Source of the DNA: Actinomadura luzonensis
GTDB lineage: Bacteria; Actinomycetota; Actinomycetes; Streptosporangiales; Streptosporangiaceae
Direction: 5' to 3'
NCBI RefSeq assembly: GCF_022664455.2
Contig: NZ_JAKRKC020000001.1
Coordinates: 4,221,001 to 4,285,000 of the forward strand
DNA length: 64,000 nt
Shown here: positions 34,512-43,055 of the stretch, in pieces
Position numbering within the stretch: the stretch's first letter is position 1
How the letters are laid out: each line of letters starts with the position of its first letter
Program-made: the position numbers and the translations under genes
The notes under the pieces: generated by a model
Databases searched by the model: none
The model's input: only the letters and a program-made list of their open reading frames with translations
Told to the model about the DNA's origin: nothing

Positions 34512-35471
34512 ATGGACATCACGCACCGGAAAGCCGCAGAACCATCGGAGAAAGGCCGGGCCCCTTCCGCGACCCCCGTGATCCAGACCCGCGACCTGCG
34601 CATGCGGTACGGGACGACGGACGTGCTGCACGGCGTCGACCTGCGTGTCCACCAGGGAGAGGTGGTCGCCCTGCTCGGCCCGAACGGCGCGGGCAAGACG
34701 ACCACCATCGAGATCCTCGAGGGCTTCCGCCGCCGCTCCGCTGGCGAGGTCGAGGTCCTCGGCGCCGACCCCGGCCAGGCCGGCGACGCGTGGCTGGCCC
34801 GCATCGGCATCGTCCTGCAGTCGTGGCGGGACCACGGCAGGTGGCGCGCCGGGGAGCTGCTCGACCACCTCAGCCGCTTCTACGTGCCTTTCCGCGAGCC
34901 GTACCGGGCCGACGAGCTGCTGCGCCTGGTCGGGCTCGCCGACCGGGCCGGCGCGGTGATCGGCACCCTGTCGGGCGGCCAGCGCCGCAGGCTCGACGTG
35001 GCCATCGGCCTGGTCGGCCGCCCCGACCTGCTCTTCCTGGACGAGCCGACGGTCGGCTTCGACCCCCAGGCCCGGCGCGACTTCCACGACCTCGTCCAGA
35101 GCCTGTCGCACGGCCAGGACACCGCGATCCTGCTCACCACGCACGACCTCGACGAGGCCGAGCGGCTCGCGGACCGCATCGTGATCCTCGCGGGCGGGCG
35201 CATCGTGGCCGACGGCACCGCCGAGGAGCTGGCCGCCCAGGTGTCGAGCGAGTCGGAGGTCCGCTACACCCTCGACGGCGTCCCGCACACCGAGTCGGTC
35301 GCGGACGCCACCAGGTACGTCCGCGAGCTGTTCGCCACGCACGGCGACGCCGTCGGCAACCTCCAGGTGCGCGCGGTCAGCCTGGAGGACGTCTACGTGA
35401 GCCTGGTCCAGGAGTACGAGTCCGGGCGGCGCACCCAGCCGCCGGCGAAACTGAGGGAGGTGGCCCGATGA
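34512..35471 (+). CDS. ABC transporter ATP-binding protein (DrrA-like)
   Basis: A 319-residue cytoplasmic ATPase. Walker A is GPNGAGKTT at about 56-64, the signature is LSGGQRRRLD, Walker B is LLFLDEPT, and the switch His is in TTHDLDEAE. The C-terminal 90 residues resemble the DrrA-type tail (VSLEDVYVSLV). It energises the membrane protein encoded next; their genes overlap as ATGA. No clear ribosome site precedes the ATG at 34512, and the message may have almost no leader. Regulation by the divergent MerR protein and location beside the cluster suggest self-resistance by exporting the peptide. Confidence 0.92.
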   Translation: MDITHRKAAEPSEKGRAPSATPVIQTRDLRMRYGTTDVLHGVDLRVHQGEVVALLGPNGAGKTTTIEILEGFRRRSAGEVEVLGADPGQAGDAWLARIGIVLQSWRDHGRWRAGELLDHLSRFYVPFREPYRADELLRLVGLADRAGAVIGTLSGGQRRRLDVAIGLVGRPDLLFLDEPTVGFDPQARRDFHDLVQSLSHGQDTAILLTTHDLDEAERLADRIVILAGGRIVADGTAEELAAQVSSESEVRYTLDGVPHTESVADATRYVRELFATHGDAVGNLQVRAVSLEDVYVSLVQEYESGRRTQPPAKLREVAR

Positions 35472-36334
35472 CCACGGCGACGGACGCCCGCACGGCGGCC
35501 GCGCGCGCCGGTCTGCAGCGCGGCTGGATCGAGTTCCGCCAGACCATGACCAGCGGCCAGGACCTCTGGTCGGTGATGTTCTTCCCGGTCGTGACCCTGG
35601 TGGTCATGTTCCTGCTGCGGCACAACACCGTGCCGGGCACCGGCTTCTCCCTCGGCTCGCAGGCCCTTCCGGGCATCCTCGGCATGAACGTCGTGCTCAA
35701 CGGCATGATGATGCTGGCCCTGTCGCTGACGATGGACCGCGAGGACGGCACGCTGCTGCGCGCGAAGGCCACCCCGAAGGGGATGACCGGCTACCTCGTC
35801 GGCAAGGTGACCAGCCGGGCGGGCACGGCCGTCATCGGGCTGCTGGTGCCGCTCGTCCCGGCGGCGTTCCTGTTCGGCGGGCTGGACCTCGGGCGGGTCT
35901 CGGCCTGGGTCACCCTCGGGTGGGTGGTGGCGCTCGGGCTCGTCGCGGTGCTGCCGTTCGGGGCGATCCTCGGCTCGTTGTTCGGCTCGGCGCAGGGCGT
36001 CGGCTTCGTCACCTTCCCGATGATGGTCCTGATGGGGATCTCCGGCGTCTTCTACCCGATCTCCGGCTTCCCTGAGTGGCTGCAGTGGGTCGGGCAGGTG
36101 TTCCCGCTGTACTGGCTGGCGCTCGGCCTGCGCTCGGCGATGCTGCCGGACGCGATGGCCGTCGCCGAGATCGGCGAGTCGTGGCGGCACCTGGAGACGG
36201 CGGTCGTGCTGGGGGTGTGGGCGGCCGCCGGGTTCCTGCTCGCTCCCGTGGTGCTGCGGCGCATGGCGCGGCGGCAGTCCGGCTCGGCCGTCGAGGAGCA
36301 GCGGCGCAAGGCCATGCAGCAGCGCACGACGTGA
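35468..36334 (+). CDS. ABC-2 type membrane permease (DrrB-like)
   Basis: A 288-residue integral membrane protein with about six hydrophobic spans, for example SVMFFPVVTLVVMFLL, the VLNGMMMLALSL region, GTAVIGLLVPLVPAAFLFGG and FPMMVLMGISGVFYPISGFP. The last is the conserved ABC-2 'Y-P-I-S-G-FP' element before the final helices. It pairs with the ATPase whose stop codon overlaps its start. It ends in a basic tail (RRKAMQQRTT). Drug efflux of the DrrAB kind is likely; the substrate is inferred from position only. Confidence 0.9.
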   Translation: MTTATDARTAAARAGLQRGWIEFRQTMTSGQDLWSVMFFPVVTLVVMFLLRHNTVPGTGFSLGSQALPGILGMNVVLNGMMMLALSLTMDREDGTLLRAKATPKGMTGYLVGKVTSRAGTAVIGLLVPLVPAAFLFGGLDLGRVSAWVTLGWVVALGLVAVLPFGAILGSLFGSAQGVGFVTFPMMVLMGISGVFYPISGFPEWLQWVGQVFPLYWLALGLRSAMLPDAMAVAEIGESWRHLETAVVLGVWAAAGFLLAPVVLRRMARRQSGSAVEEQRRKAMQQRTT

Positions 36335-36727
36335 CCGCCTGTTCGACCAGGTCGTCCTGGCCCAGGTGGGCTTGCTCGCCGTCTCCTCGGGCTTCATCGA
36401 CTGGCTGCGCGCGCCGGAGAGGATCACGTCGGCCTGGTACCTGTCGGCGTGCTCCCAGCTCACGACCTCCCGGTGCCGGGCGACGACGCGCCGCGGGCGC
36501 CGCGACAGCGAGGGGAGCTGTCGGGTACCACTCCCGCCGCAGCAGTCCGGGCCTCCTCCTACCGCCGGCGGCGTAGCGGGAATGACGACGACGGCCGGAT
36601 TCGCCGGCCGCGTTCCGACGAGATCCTGGCTCTCATCCGGTCTTAAGAGGTGCGGTAAGGCGACGGGAACGAGACCGTAAGCGCCCTTCCGCACAGTTGA
36701 CGCAGGACCTGAGAGAAGGGCATCGAG
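36335..36727 (+). other. 393-base gap without a supported gene
   Basis: Open frames here (for example one reading VSSGFIDWLRAPERITSAWY) match nothing I recognise and have no ribosome site. The stretch may be a decayed gene end. Its last 60 bases serve as leader for the flavin oxidase gene, with AGAAGG eight bases before the ATG. A TTGACG around 36696 could be part of a promoter, but no matching -10 is visible. Confidence 0.4.
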
Positions 36728-38014
36728 ATGAGCCGGCCGTACTACATCCAGGACGACATCACGCTGAGCGGTTTCACCGGCCCGGTGCACCGCCCCGGCG
36801 AGGAGCGTTACGACGAGCTGCGCCGCGGCCTGAACCCCGCCGTGGACGCCCGCCCGGCCGTCGTGGCCGAGGCGTACGGGGTGGCGGACCTGCGGGCCGC
36901 GCTGCTGGCGGCGCGGGCGCACGGGGTGCCGTTCGCGGTGCAGGCGACCGGGCACGGCACGCACGCCGCGGCCGACGACGGGGTGCTGGTGCGGACGTCG
37001 CCGATGGCGTCGGTGCTGGTCGACCCGGTCCGCCGGGTCGCCAAGGTGGGCCCGGGCGCGCGCTGGGGCGAGGTCGTGGCCGCGGCCGCCCCGTTCGGGC
37101 TCGCACCGCTGTCGGGCTCGGCGCCCGGCGTCGGCGTCACCGGCTACACGCTGGGCGGCGGGCTCGGCTGGCTGGCGCGCCTGCACGGCTTCGCCGCCGA
37201 CAGCGTGCTGCGGGCCGAGGTGCTGCTGGCCGACGGCAGGCACGTCACGGCGAGCCCGGACAGCCACCCCGAGCTGTTCTGGGCGCTGCGCGGGGGCGGC
37301 GGCGGGTTCGGCGTGGTGACCTCGCTGGAGTTCCGGCTGCACCCGGTCGCGCGGGTCCACAGCGGGTTCGCCTACTTCCCGATCGAGGCGGCGGGCGAGC
37401 TCCTGGAGGCGTACCGGACGTGGATCGACGACGCGCCCGACGCGCTCAGCACGGCCGTGGTGCTGCGGCGGATGCCCGCCGACGGGCCGCTGCCCGGACG
37501 GCACGTGGCGCAGCTCAAGGTGGTCCACGCGGGCGACGAGGCGGAGGGCCGGCGGCTGCTGGCCCCGCTGTGGCGGGCGGCGGGCCCGGCGCTGCTGGAC
37601 GAGACCCGCACGACGACGTACGCGGACACCGCGATGGGCGGCACCCCCAACCGGCACATGTCGATGCTGGAGGAGGTCCCCGGCGAGGTCGTGGACGTGC
37701 TGGTGGCCGCGGCCGGGCAGGCGCAGACCGTCGAGATCCGGCACTGGGGCGGCGCGATGGGCCGTCCGGGGCCGGACGCCGGGCCGGTCAGCCACCGGGG
37801 CACGCGGCTGTCGGTGATCGTGGACACGCCGGTGCCCGGGCTGGCCGAGGCGCTGCGGCCGTACGACAACGGGGGGACGTTCCTCAACTTCCTGGCCGAC
37901 ACCCGGCGTACGGCGGCGGCCTGGTCCGCCGCGGACCACGGGCGGCTGCGGCAGGTCAAGCGGGCCTACGACCCGGACGGGGTCTTCCGGGTCGGCCACG
38001 TCGTCGAGCCGTGA
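36728..38014 (+). CDS. FAD-linked oxidase of the berberine-bridge (BBE/PCMH) type
   Basis: A 428-residue flavin oxidase. The PCMH FAD-binding fold covers about 40-215: QATGHGTHAAADDGVL carries the candidate FAD-linking His, and GVTGYTLGGGLGWLARLHG and LFWALRGGGGGFGVV follow. The C-terminal BBE segment keeps the YDPDGVFR ending, but the usual final Asn-rich BBE stretch is short. Relatives oxidise C-O or C-N bonds of secondary metabolites. The Cys that makes the second flavin bond in BBE is not evident in the substrate half. Dehydrogenation of the piperazate ring to the tetrahydropyridazine of luzopeptin-type peptides is a reasonable guess. It could instead be unrelated to the cluster, as it sits beyond the exporter. 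Confidence 0.85.
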   Translation: MSRPYYIQDDITLSGFTGPVHRPGEERYDELRRGLNPAVDARPAVVAEAYGVADLRAALLAARAHGVPFAVQATGHGTHAAADDGVLVRTSPMASVLVDPVRRVAKVGPGARWGEVVAAAAPFGLAPLSGSAPGVGVTGYTLGGGLGWLARLHGFAADSVLRAEVLLADGRHVTASPDSHPELFWALRGGGGGFGVVTSLEFRLHPVARVHSGFAYFPIEAAGELLEAYRTWIDDAPDALSTAVVLRRMPADGPLPGRHVAQLKVVHAGDEAEGRRLLAPLWRAAGPALLDETRTTTYADTAMGGTPNRHMSMLEEVPGEVVDVLVAAAGQAQTVEIRHWGGAMGRPGPDAGPVSHRGTRLSVIVDTPVPGLAEALRPYDNGGTFLNFLADTRRTAAAWSAADHGRLRQVKRAYDPDGVFRVGHVVEP

Positions 38015-39030
38015 GGGCCGGCCTTCCGCGCCCCGGCGGCGCCGGCCCGGACGCGCGACTCGGCGGCGGCGGCCAGCGCCTTGCGGGTGCCGGCCGGCGG
38101 CAGCGGGGCGAGCAGCGTGACCTCGGCGGCGAGGTGCCGGGTGGCGGCCACCCGCAGCAGGGACGCCAGCAGCGAGTCGTCGCCGACGTACCCGGGGCGG
38201 GTCGAGAGCCCGGCTCCCGGGTCCTCCCGGTAGCGGATCGTGGCGGGCAGCACAGGGGCGCCCGCGTCGAGCGCGGCCTGGAAGAGCGCCGGGCGGAAGC
38301 GGCCCATCCCCCGGCCGCACCAGGTCGTCCCCTCGGGGAAGGCCACCACCGTGTCGCCCGAGCGCAGGGCGGCGGCGACGGCGGCGACCGTCGCGGGCAG
38401 CGCGGACAGGCGTTCCCTGTCGATGAACAGGGCTCCCGAGCCGGCCACCAGGCCGCCCGCGAACGGCCAGGAGGCGATCTCCCGCTTGGCGAGCGGGCGG
38501 GAGGACGGGAGGGTCGCGGCGATGATCAGCGGGTCGAGCCACGAGACGTGGTTCGCCACCACGAGCGCGCCGGTGCCGGCGGGCAGCCCGGGGCCGGTGC
38601 GGGTGAGCTCGACCCGGATGCCGAGGGACCGCAGCAGTAGCCGCGCCCAGGCCCGGGTGACGGCCGCCCGCTCCCTGCCCCGGCCGCCTCCGGCGGGGGC
38701 GCGGCCGCCTTCGGCGGGGATGCGGCCGAGAGCGAGGGCGAGGGGCAGGCCGGCGAGGACCACCAGCAGCGCCGCCGCCAGCCGGGCCGCCAGCCGCACC
38801 GGACCGGCCGCCGCGACCGGCGGCTCCAGGCAGGCGGCCGGGGTGCACGGCCCGAGCGGCCGCCACGGGCTGACCTCCGCGCGGGACGGGGCGAGCGAAG
38901 GGGCGAGCGGAGGGGTGAGGGGCGGGGTGACGGGCGGGGTGACGGGCGGGGTGACGGGCGGGCCGAGCGGAGGAGTGACGGGCGGGCCGAGCGGAGGGGT
39001 GGGGGGCGGGCCGAGCGGTGGGGCGGTCAC
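37966..39030 (-). CDS. olsA: 1-acylglycerol-phosphate acyltransferase family, lyso-ornithine-lipid acyltransferase (OlsA-like)
   Basis: A protein of about 354 residues. The PlsC-type domain in its second half has NHVSWLD (HX4D) and FPEGTT, which bind and position acyl-donor and phosphate groups. A hydrophobic segment (LAAALLVVLAGLPLALALG) precedes it and anchors it in the membrane. The N-terminal 45 residues are almost pure Pro/Thr/Val/Leu/Gly repeats. The GTG at 39030 overlaps the stop of the OlsB-like gene (GTGA). The pairing points to the second step of ornithine-lipid synthesis. Its end overlaps the convergent flavin-oxidase gene by 49 bases. Confidence 0.8.
   Translation of the reverse strand: MTAPPLGPPPTPPLGPPVTPPLGPPVTPPVTPPVTPPLTPPLAPSLAPSRAEVSPWRPLGPCTPAACLEPPVAAAGPVRLAARLAAALLVVLAGLPLALALGRIPAEGGRAPAGGGRGRERAAVTRAWARLLLRSLGIRVELTRTGPGLPAGTGALVVANHVSWLDPLIIAATLPSSRPLAKREIASWPFAGGLVAGSGALFIDRERLSALPATVAAVAAALRSGDTVVAFPEGTTWCGRGMGRFRPALFQAALDAGAPVLPATIRYREDPGAGLSTRPGYVGDDSLLASLLRVAATRHLAAEVTLLAPLPPAGTRKALAAAAESRVRAGAAGARKAGPHGSTTWPTRKTPSGS
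38915..39012. repeat. Short tandem repeats in the acyltransferase N-terminus
   Basis: Repeated GGGGTGACGGGC and GGGCCGAGCGGAGG(A)GTGAC units, in frame with the acyltransferase, encode PPVTPPLGPP-type blocks. The array looks like a slippage expansion. Confidence 0.8.
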
Positions 39031-39743
39031 CGGTGGTCTCCCAGGAAGAATCGCAGGTAGCGGGCGTTGACGCGGTCCATGGACAACAACACGAAGAAGT
39101 CGGCGGTGCCGAAGTCGCGGTCGTGCGCGGGCGCCCCGCACACCCATGAGCCCAGCCGCAGGTACCCGCGCAGCAGCGGGGGCGCCACGAACCGGTCCCC
39201 AGGAGCGGCGGGCCCGCCGCGCCAGGGCAGGCGCGGCGTCACCCGGTACTCCTCCGGGCCGAGCGGCACGCGCGCGGCCACCGCCGCCGCCGTCGCGCCC
39301 CCGTCGTCCAGGGGCACTGAGCAGCATCCGGCGAGCCACCGGTGCCCGCCGTCCACCATGTAGCGGGCGATGCCGGACCACATGAGCGCCATGACCGCGC
39401 CGTCCCTGTGGCCGGGGTGCACGCAGGTGCGGCCGACCTCCACCAGGCCCGCGCGCAGCGGCGCGAGCCGGCCCAGGTCGAACTCGCCGTCGGAGTAGAG
39501 CCGGTCGGAGCGGCCCGGGGCCAGCAGCCGGTACGTCCCGACGACCTCCGTCCCTTGGCGGACCAGCAGGTGGTCGCAGTAGGCGTCGAAGCGGTCGGCG
39601 TCGAGGCCGGACAGCGGGCTGTCCAGGCGCGCCCCCATCTCCTCGGCGAACACCTCGTGCCGCAGGCGTTGCGCGGCCCTGACGTCGGCCGCGCTGGTGG
39701 CCATCCCGACCGTGTAGCGGCCGGTGTCGAGCGAGATCGTCAT
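39027..39743 (-). CDS. olsB: L-ornithine N-alpha-acyltransferase (OlsB-like)
   Basis: A 238-residue GNAT-fold protein of the OlsB family, often labelled hemolysin-like. It shows AAQRLRHEVFAEEMG, the DRFDAYCDHLLV block, VVGTYRLL, an EFDLGRL strand and VEVGRTCVHPGHRDG, in the family order. OlsB transfers a 3-hydroxyacyl chain to ornithine to make lyso-ornithine lipid, which the next gene's product acylates again. The ATG at 39743 has GGAAGGA eight bases upstream. The operon has only these two genes. Ornithine is also the presumed precursor of the piperazate made by the peptide cluster, but I see no functional link. Confidence 0.85.
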   Translation of the reverse strand: MTISLDTGRYTVGMATSAADVRAAQRLRHEVFAEEMGARLDSPLSGLDADRFDAYCDHLLVRQGTEVVGTYRLLAPGRSDRLYSDGEFDLGRLAPLRAGLVEVGRTCVHPGHRDGAVMALMWSGIARYMVDGGHRWLAGCCSVPLDDGGATAAAVAARVPLGPEEYRVTPRLPWRGGPAAPGDRFVAPPLLRGYLRLGSWVCGAPAHDRDFGTADFFVLLSMDRVNARYLRFFLGDHR

Positions 39744-39954
39744 GGCGCGCGTCCTTCCCTGAAGGGGTCTCGCGCCTATGTCGACATGCGGACATGACGG
39801 CGGCCTCTCGCGGCGGCGGCAGGCAGGCGTCGGCGTGGTGAACCTCGCCGGTGGGCGGGTCGCGGCCGGTAAAACGCGTTGGCCGGCGGAGGGCGTTTCA
39901 CTACACTCGCCTCGAACCCGCCGCCATCGAGGACGAGTGCAGAAAGGACGAGCC

Positions 39955-40083
39955 ATGCGCCGCGCGACCGCCACCGCTGCCGCCGCTGCCGCCGCTGTCG
40001 TCCTGCCCGTCTCGCGGTACGAGGTGATCCTGGTGTCTTCGTCGCCCCGGCGCCGGCTGCGCGGCCGTCGCCGGATGTCCTGA
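39955..40083 (+). CDS. Small 42-residue ORF upstream of the EF-G paralogue, possible leader peptide
   Basis: AGAAAGGA lies at good spacing before an ATG that opens a 42-residue frame: an Ala run (TATAAAAAAAVVLPVSRYEV), then a basic tail rich in Arg (SPRRRLRGRRRMS). The rest of the 437-base gap (39744-40180) holds no other supported gene. It lies 97 bases before the EF-G paralogue. A translated leader ahead of a ribosome-acting GTPase suggests translational attenuation, but this is inference from layout; it may be a chance ORF. No database family comes to mind. Confidence 0.4.
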   Translation: MRRATATAAAAAAAVVLPVSRYEVILVSSSPRRRLRGRRRMS

Positions 40084-40180
40084 CGAACGACCCGCGCCCT
40101 TCCCGGGCTGCCGGCGGTCCGTTCGCCGGGTGAATCGCGCTGTCCTCGTTTCCTGATTTTTCCTGAAAGGGCCGTAGGCC

Positions 40181-42346
40181 ATGCGCACCCGTACCGTCAC
40201 CGACCCGCTCGCCGTCGTCCGCAACCTCGGCATCCTCGCCCACGTGGACGCCGGCAAGACGACCGTCACCGAGCGGATCCTGTACCTCGCCGGCGCCACG
40301 TACAAGCGGGGCGAGGTGCACGACGGCACCACCGTCACCGACTTCGACCCGCAGGAGCGCGACCGCGGCATCACGATCTTCGCCGCCGCGGTGAGCTGCG
40401 ACTGGGCCGGGCACCGGATCAACCTCATCGACACGCCCGGCCACGTCGACTTCTCCGACGAGGTCGAGCGGTCGTTGCGGGTGCTGGACGGCGCGGTGGC
40501 GGTGTTCGACGCTGTGGCCGGGGTCGAGCCGCAGAGCGAGTCCGTGTGGCGGCGCGCCGACAGGTACGGGGTGCCGCGCCTGGCGTTCGTCAACAAGATG
40601 GACCGGGCCGGGGCCGACCTGGACGCCGCCGTCGCCTCGATCCGGGCGCGGCTGCACCCGGCGCCGCTGGCCGTCCAGCTCCCGATCGGGCGCGAGGACG
40701 GGTTCCGCGGCGTCGTGGACCTGGTCGGCATGCGCGCCCTGACGTGGGACGGCGACGGCGGCCCGGTGCGGGAGAGCCCTGTGCCCGGCGAGCTGCTGGA
40801 GGAGGCGTGGCGGCGGCGCCGGCTGCTGGAGGAGGCCGTCGCCGAGCTGCATCCGGGCGCCCTGGAGGAGTTCTGCGCGGCCCCCGCGCCGGCGGACGCT
40901 CCGGCGGACGCGGACGCGGACGCGGGTGCGGGTGCGGGTGCGGGTGCGGGCGTGGCGGCGATCTCCGCGGGCACGCTGACCGGCGCGTTGCGGGACCTGA
41001 CGCTCTCCGGCGCGGCCGTGGTCGTGCTGTGCGGGGCCGCCTACCGCGACCGGGGCGTGGAGCCGCTGCTGGACGCCGTCGTGGCGTACCTGCCGTCGCC
41101 GCTCGACGCGCCGGCCGCCGGGCATCCCGCCGACCCGGCGGCGCCGCTGGTGGCGCTGGCGTTCAAGGTCAGCGCGACGGCGACCGGGCGGCTCACGTAC
41201 GTGCGCCTCTACTCGGGAACGCTGCGGAAGGGCGACACGGTGCTGGACGCGGGCGCGGGCCGCGCCGAGCGGGCCGGGCGGATCCTGCGGGTGCAGGCCG
41301 ACCGGCACGCCGAGGTGGACCGGGCGGTGGCCGGCGACATCGTGGCGCTGGTCGGCCCCAAGGCGGCCCGGCCCGGCGCGACGCTGTGCGCGCCGGACCA
41401 CCCGGTCGTCCTGGAGCCGCCGAGCCCGGCCGAGCCGGTGGTGTCCGTGGCCGTCGAGCCGCGCAGGAGCACCGACGCGGGCCGGCTGGCGGCGGCGCTG
41501 GCCCGGCTGGCGGAGGAGGACCCGTCGCTGTCCGTGCGGTCCGATCCGGAGACCGGGCAGACGCTGCTGTCCGGCATGGGCGAGCTGCACCTGGAGGTGG
41601 CCGCGGAGAAGCTGCGCCGCGACCACGGCCTGGCCGTCGCCGTGGGGCGTCCGCAGGTCGCCCACCGGGAGACGGTCGTGCGGGGCGTGTCCGGGGTGCT
41701 GTACCGGCACGTCAAGCAGGACGGCGGCGCCGGGCAGTTCGCGCACGTCGTGCTGGACGTCGAGCCGATGGACGGCGAGGGGTTCGCGTTCCGCTCCACG
41801 GTGAGCGGCGGGCGGGTGCCGCGCGAGTACGTGCGGGCGGTCGAGGCCGGCTGCCGGGACGCGCTCGCCGCCGGCCCGCTCGGCGGCCATCCGGTGACCG
41901 GGCTGCGGGTGACGCTGACCGACGGGGCCACGCACCCGAAGGACTCCTCCGAGCTCGCCTTCCGCGCCGCCGGGCGGCTGGGGCTGCGCGAGGCGCTGCG
42001 GTCGTGCGCGATGGTGCTGCTGGAGCCGGTGGCCGAGGTCACCGTGACGGCCCCGGACGACGCCGCCGGCGCGGTGCTCGGCGACCTCGCCGCCCGGCGC
42101 GGCCGGGTGATCGGCTCGGTGACCCGAACCGGCGGCGGCGATGGCGGTGGCGGCGGTGACGGTGACGGTGACGGTGGCGGCGTGCACGGCAGCGGCGCCG
42201 GTGGCGTGGGCACGGTCGTCGTGACGGCGGTCGTGCCGCTGGCCGAGGTGTTCGGGTACGCGACCCGCCTCCGCGGCCGCACTCAGGGCCGCGGCACGTT
42301 CACCACACGCCCCGCCGGCTACGCGCCCGCCCCTCAGCCGGCCTGA
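40181..42346 (+). CDS. Elongation factor G paralogue (translational GTPase)
   Basis: A 721-residue GTPase with EF-G domain order. G1 is AHVDAGKTT at about 20-28, switch I/G2 is ERDRGITI, G3 is DTPGHVDF, and G4 is NKMDR. Domain II begins near 325, domain III has LSGMGELHLEV, and domain IV has HVKQDGGAGQFAHV. Two low-complexity insertions stand out: an Asp/Ala/Gly run at about 237-258 and a Gly/Asp run in domain V at about 650-667. The main fusA normally sits beside tuf in a ribosomal operon, so this lone copy is a second EF-G. Such paralogues act in recycling, stress translation or, in Tet(M)-like forms, ribosome protection. I cannot tell which. Confidence 0.88.
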   Translation: MRTRTVTDPLAVVRNLGILAHVDAGKTTVTERILYLAGATYKRGEVHDGTTVTDFDPQERDRGITIFAAAVSCDWAGHRINLIDTPGHVDFSDEVERSLRVLDGAVAVFDAVAGVEPQSESVWRRADRYGVPRLAFVNKMDRAGADLDAAVASIRARLHPAPLAVQLPIGREDGFRGVVDLVGMRALTWDGDGGPVRESPVPGELLEEAWRRRRLLEEAVAELHPGALEEFCAAPAPADAPADADADAGAGAGAGAGVAAISAGTLTGALRDLTLSGAAVVVLCGAAYRDRGVEPLLDAVVAYLPSPLDAPAAGHPADPAAPLVALAFKVSATATGRLTYVRLYSGTLRKGDTVLDAGAGRAERAGRILRVQADRHAEVDRAVAGDIVALVGPKAARPGATLCAPDHPVVLEPPSPAEPVVSVAVEPRRSTDAGRLAAALARLAEEDPSLSVRSDPETGQTLLSGMGELHLEVAAEKLRRDHGLAVAVGRPQVAHRETVVRGVSGVLYRHVKQDGGAGQFAHVVLDVEPMDGEGFAFRSTVSGGRVPREYVRAVEAGCRDALAAGPLGGHPVTGLRVTLTDGATHPKDSSELAFRAAGRLGLREALRSCAMVLLEPVAEVTVTAPDDAAGAVLGDLAARRGRVIGSVTRTGGGDGGGGGDGDGDGGGVHGSGAGGVGTVVVTAVVPLAEVFGYATRLRGRTQGRGTFTTRPAGYAPAPQPA

Positions 42347-42412
42347 CGGCCTGACGGCCGGCGCCGGCGGCAGCGGGACCGGGTGGAGTGATCCGCCCGG
42401 CCCCGCTGCCCG

Positions 42413-42997
42413 TCACGGGATGATGTTCTCGCCCCGCACGCCACCCTCGACCACCGTCAGGAACGCCCGCGCCACGTCGTCGACCGGCGTCCCGTCGGCG
42501 GGGTCGCGCCCCATCGACTCCAGGGTCTCGCTGATCCAGCCGGGGCTGATGAGGTTGATGCGCAGCCCGCGCGGCAGCTCGGCGGCGGCGTTGCGGACGA
42601 AGCCCGCCAGCCCCGAGTTGACCAGCGCCCCCAGCGACCCGCCGGGCAGCGGCTCGGTGAAGGTGCCGCCGGTCAGGGTGATGGATCCGCCGTCGCGCAG
42701 GTGCCGCACGGCCCGCCGGGCGAGGGCGACCTGGCCCAGCAGCTTGGCCCGCAGCCCGGCGGCGAACTCCTCGTCGGTCACCTTCTCCAGATCCACGAGC
42801 GGCCCGCCGGCCGCGCAGCACACCACCGCGTCGGCGTCGGGGACCCGCTCGAACAGCTCGTCCAGCGTCGCCGGGTCCTCCAGGTCCACTCGTACGGGGC
42901 CGCGCCGCGAGGCCGCGACGACCTCGTGGCGCGGCTCCAGAGCGGCCACGACGGCCCGGCCGAGGGTCCCGGAGGCTCCGATCACGATCGTCTTCAT
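42413..42997 (-). CDS. Short SDR-family oxidoreductase
   Basis: A 194-residue atypical-length SDR: the cofactor loop is VIGASGTLGRAV at the very N-terminus. A glycine-rich region follows, with ITLTGGTFTEPLPGGS where classical SDRs have the catalytic Ser, and LPRGLRINLISPGWI near the end. The usual YxxxK is replaced by a less clear ALVNSGLAGFVRNAA stretch, so the catalytic Tyr appears absent and activity may be altered. I chose MKTIVIGAS at 42997 as the usual family start; an ATG at 43009 is the alternative. Neither has a good ribosome site. It stands alone and no pathway is suggested by its neighbours. Confidence 0.75.
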   Translation of the reverse strand: MKTIVIGASGTLGRAVVAALEPRHEVVAASRRGPVRVDLEDPATLDELFERVPDADAVVCCAAGGPLVDLEKVTDEEFAAGLRAKLLGQVALARRAVRHLRDGGSITLTGGTFTEPLPGGSLGALVNSGLAGFVRNAAAELPRGLRINLISPGWISETLESMGRDPADGTPVDDVARAFLTVVEGGVRGENIIP

Positions 42998-43055
42998 GAG
43001 GTCGATCATGCCGAACGCGGGCGTCCGCCGCCGCGCGACCCACCGGCCGGACCGG

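Noticed and set aside
36366..36680. 104-codon frame between the permease and the flavin oxidase
   Set aside because: No ribosome site, no recognisable family and composition like non-coding shadow.
38915..39012. CRISPR-like array
   Set aside because: Units are only 12-15 bases, without spacers, and lie in frame inside a coding region.
39027..39743. Hemolysin label for the GNAT-like gene
   Set aside because: Motifs and the coupled acyltransferase fit OlsB; the hemolysin name is a historic mislabel.
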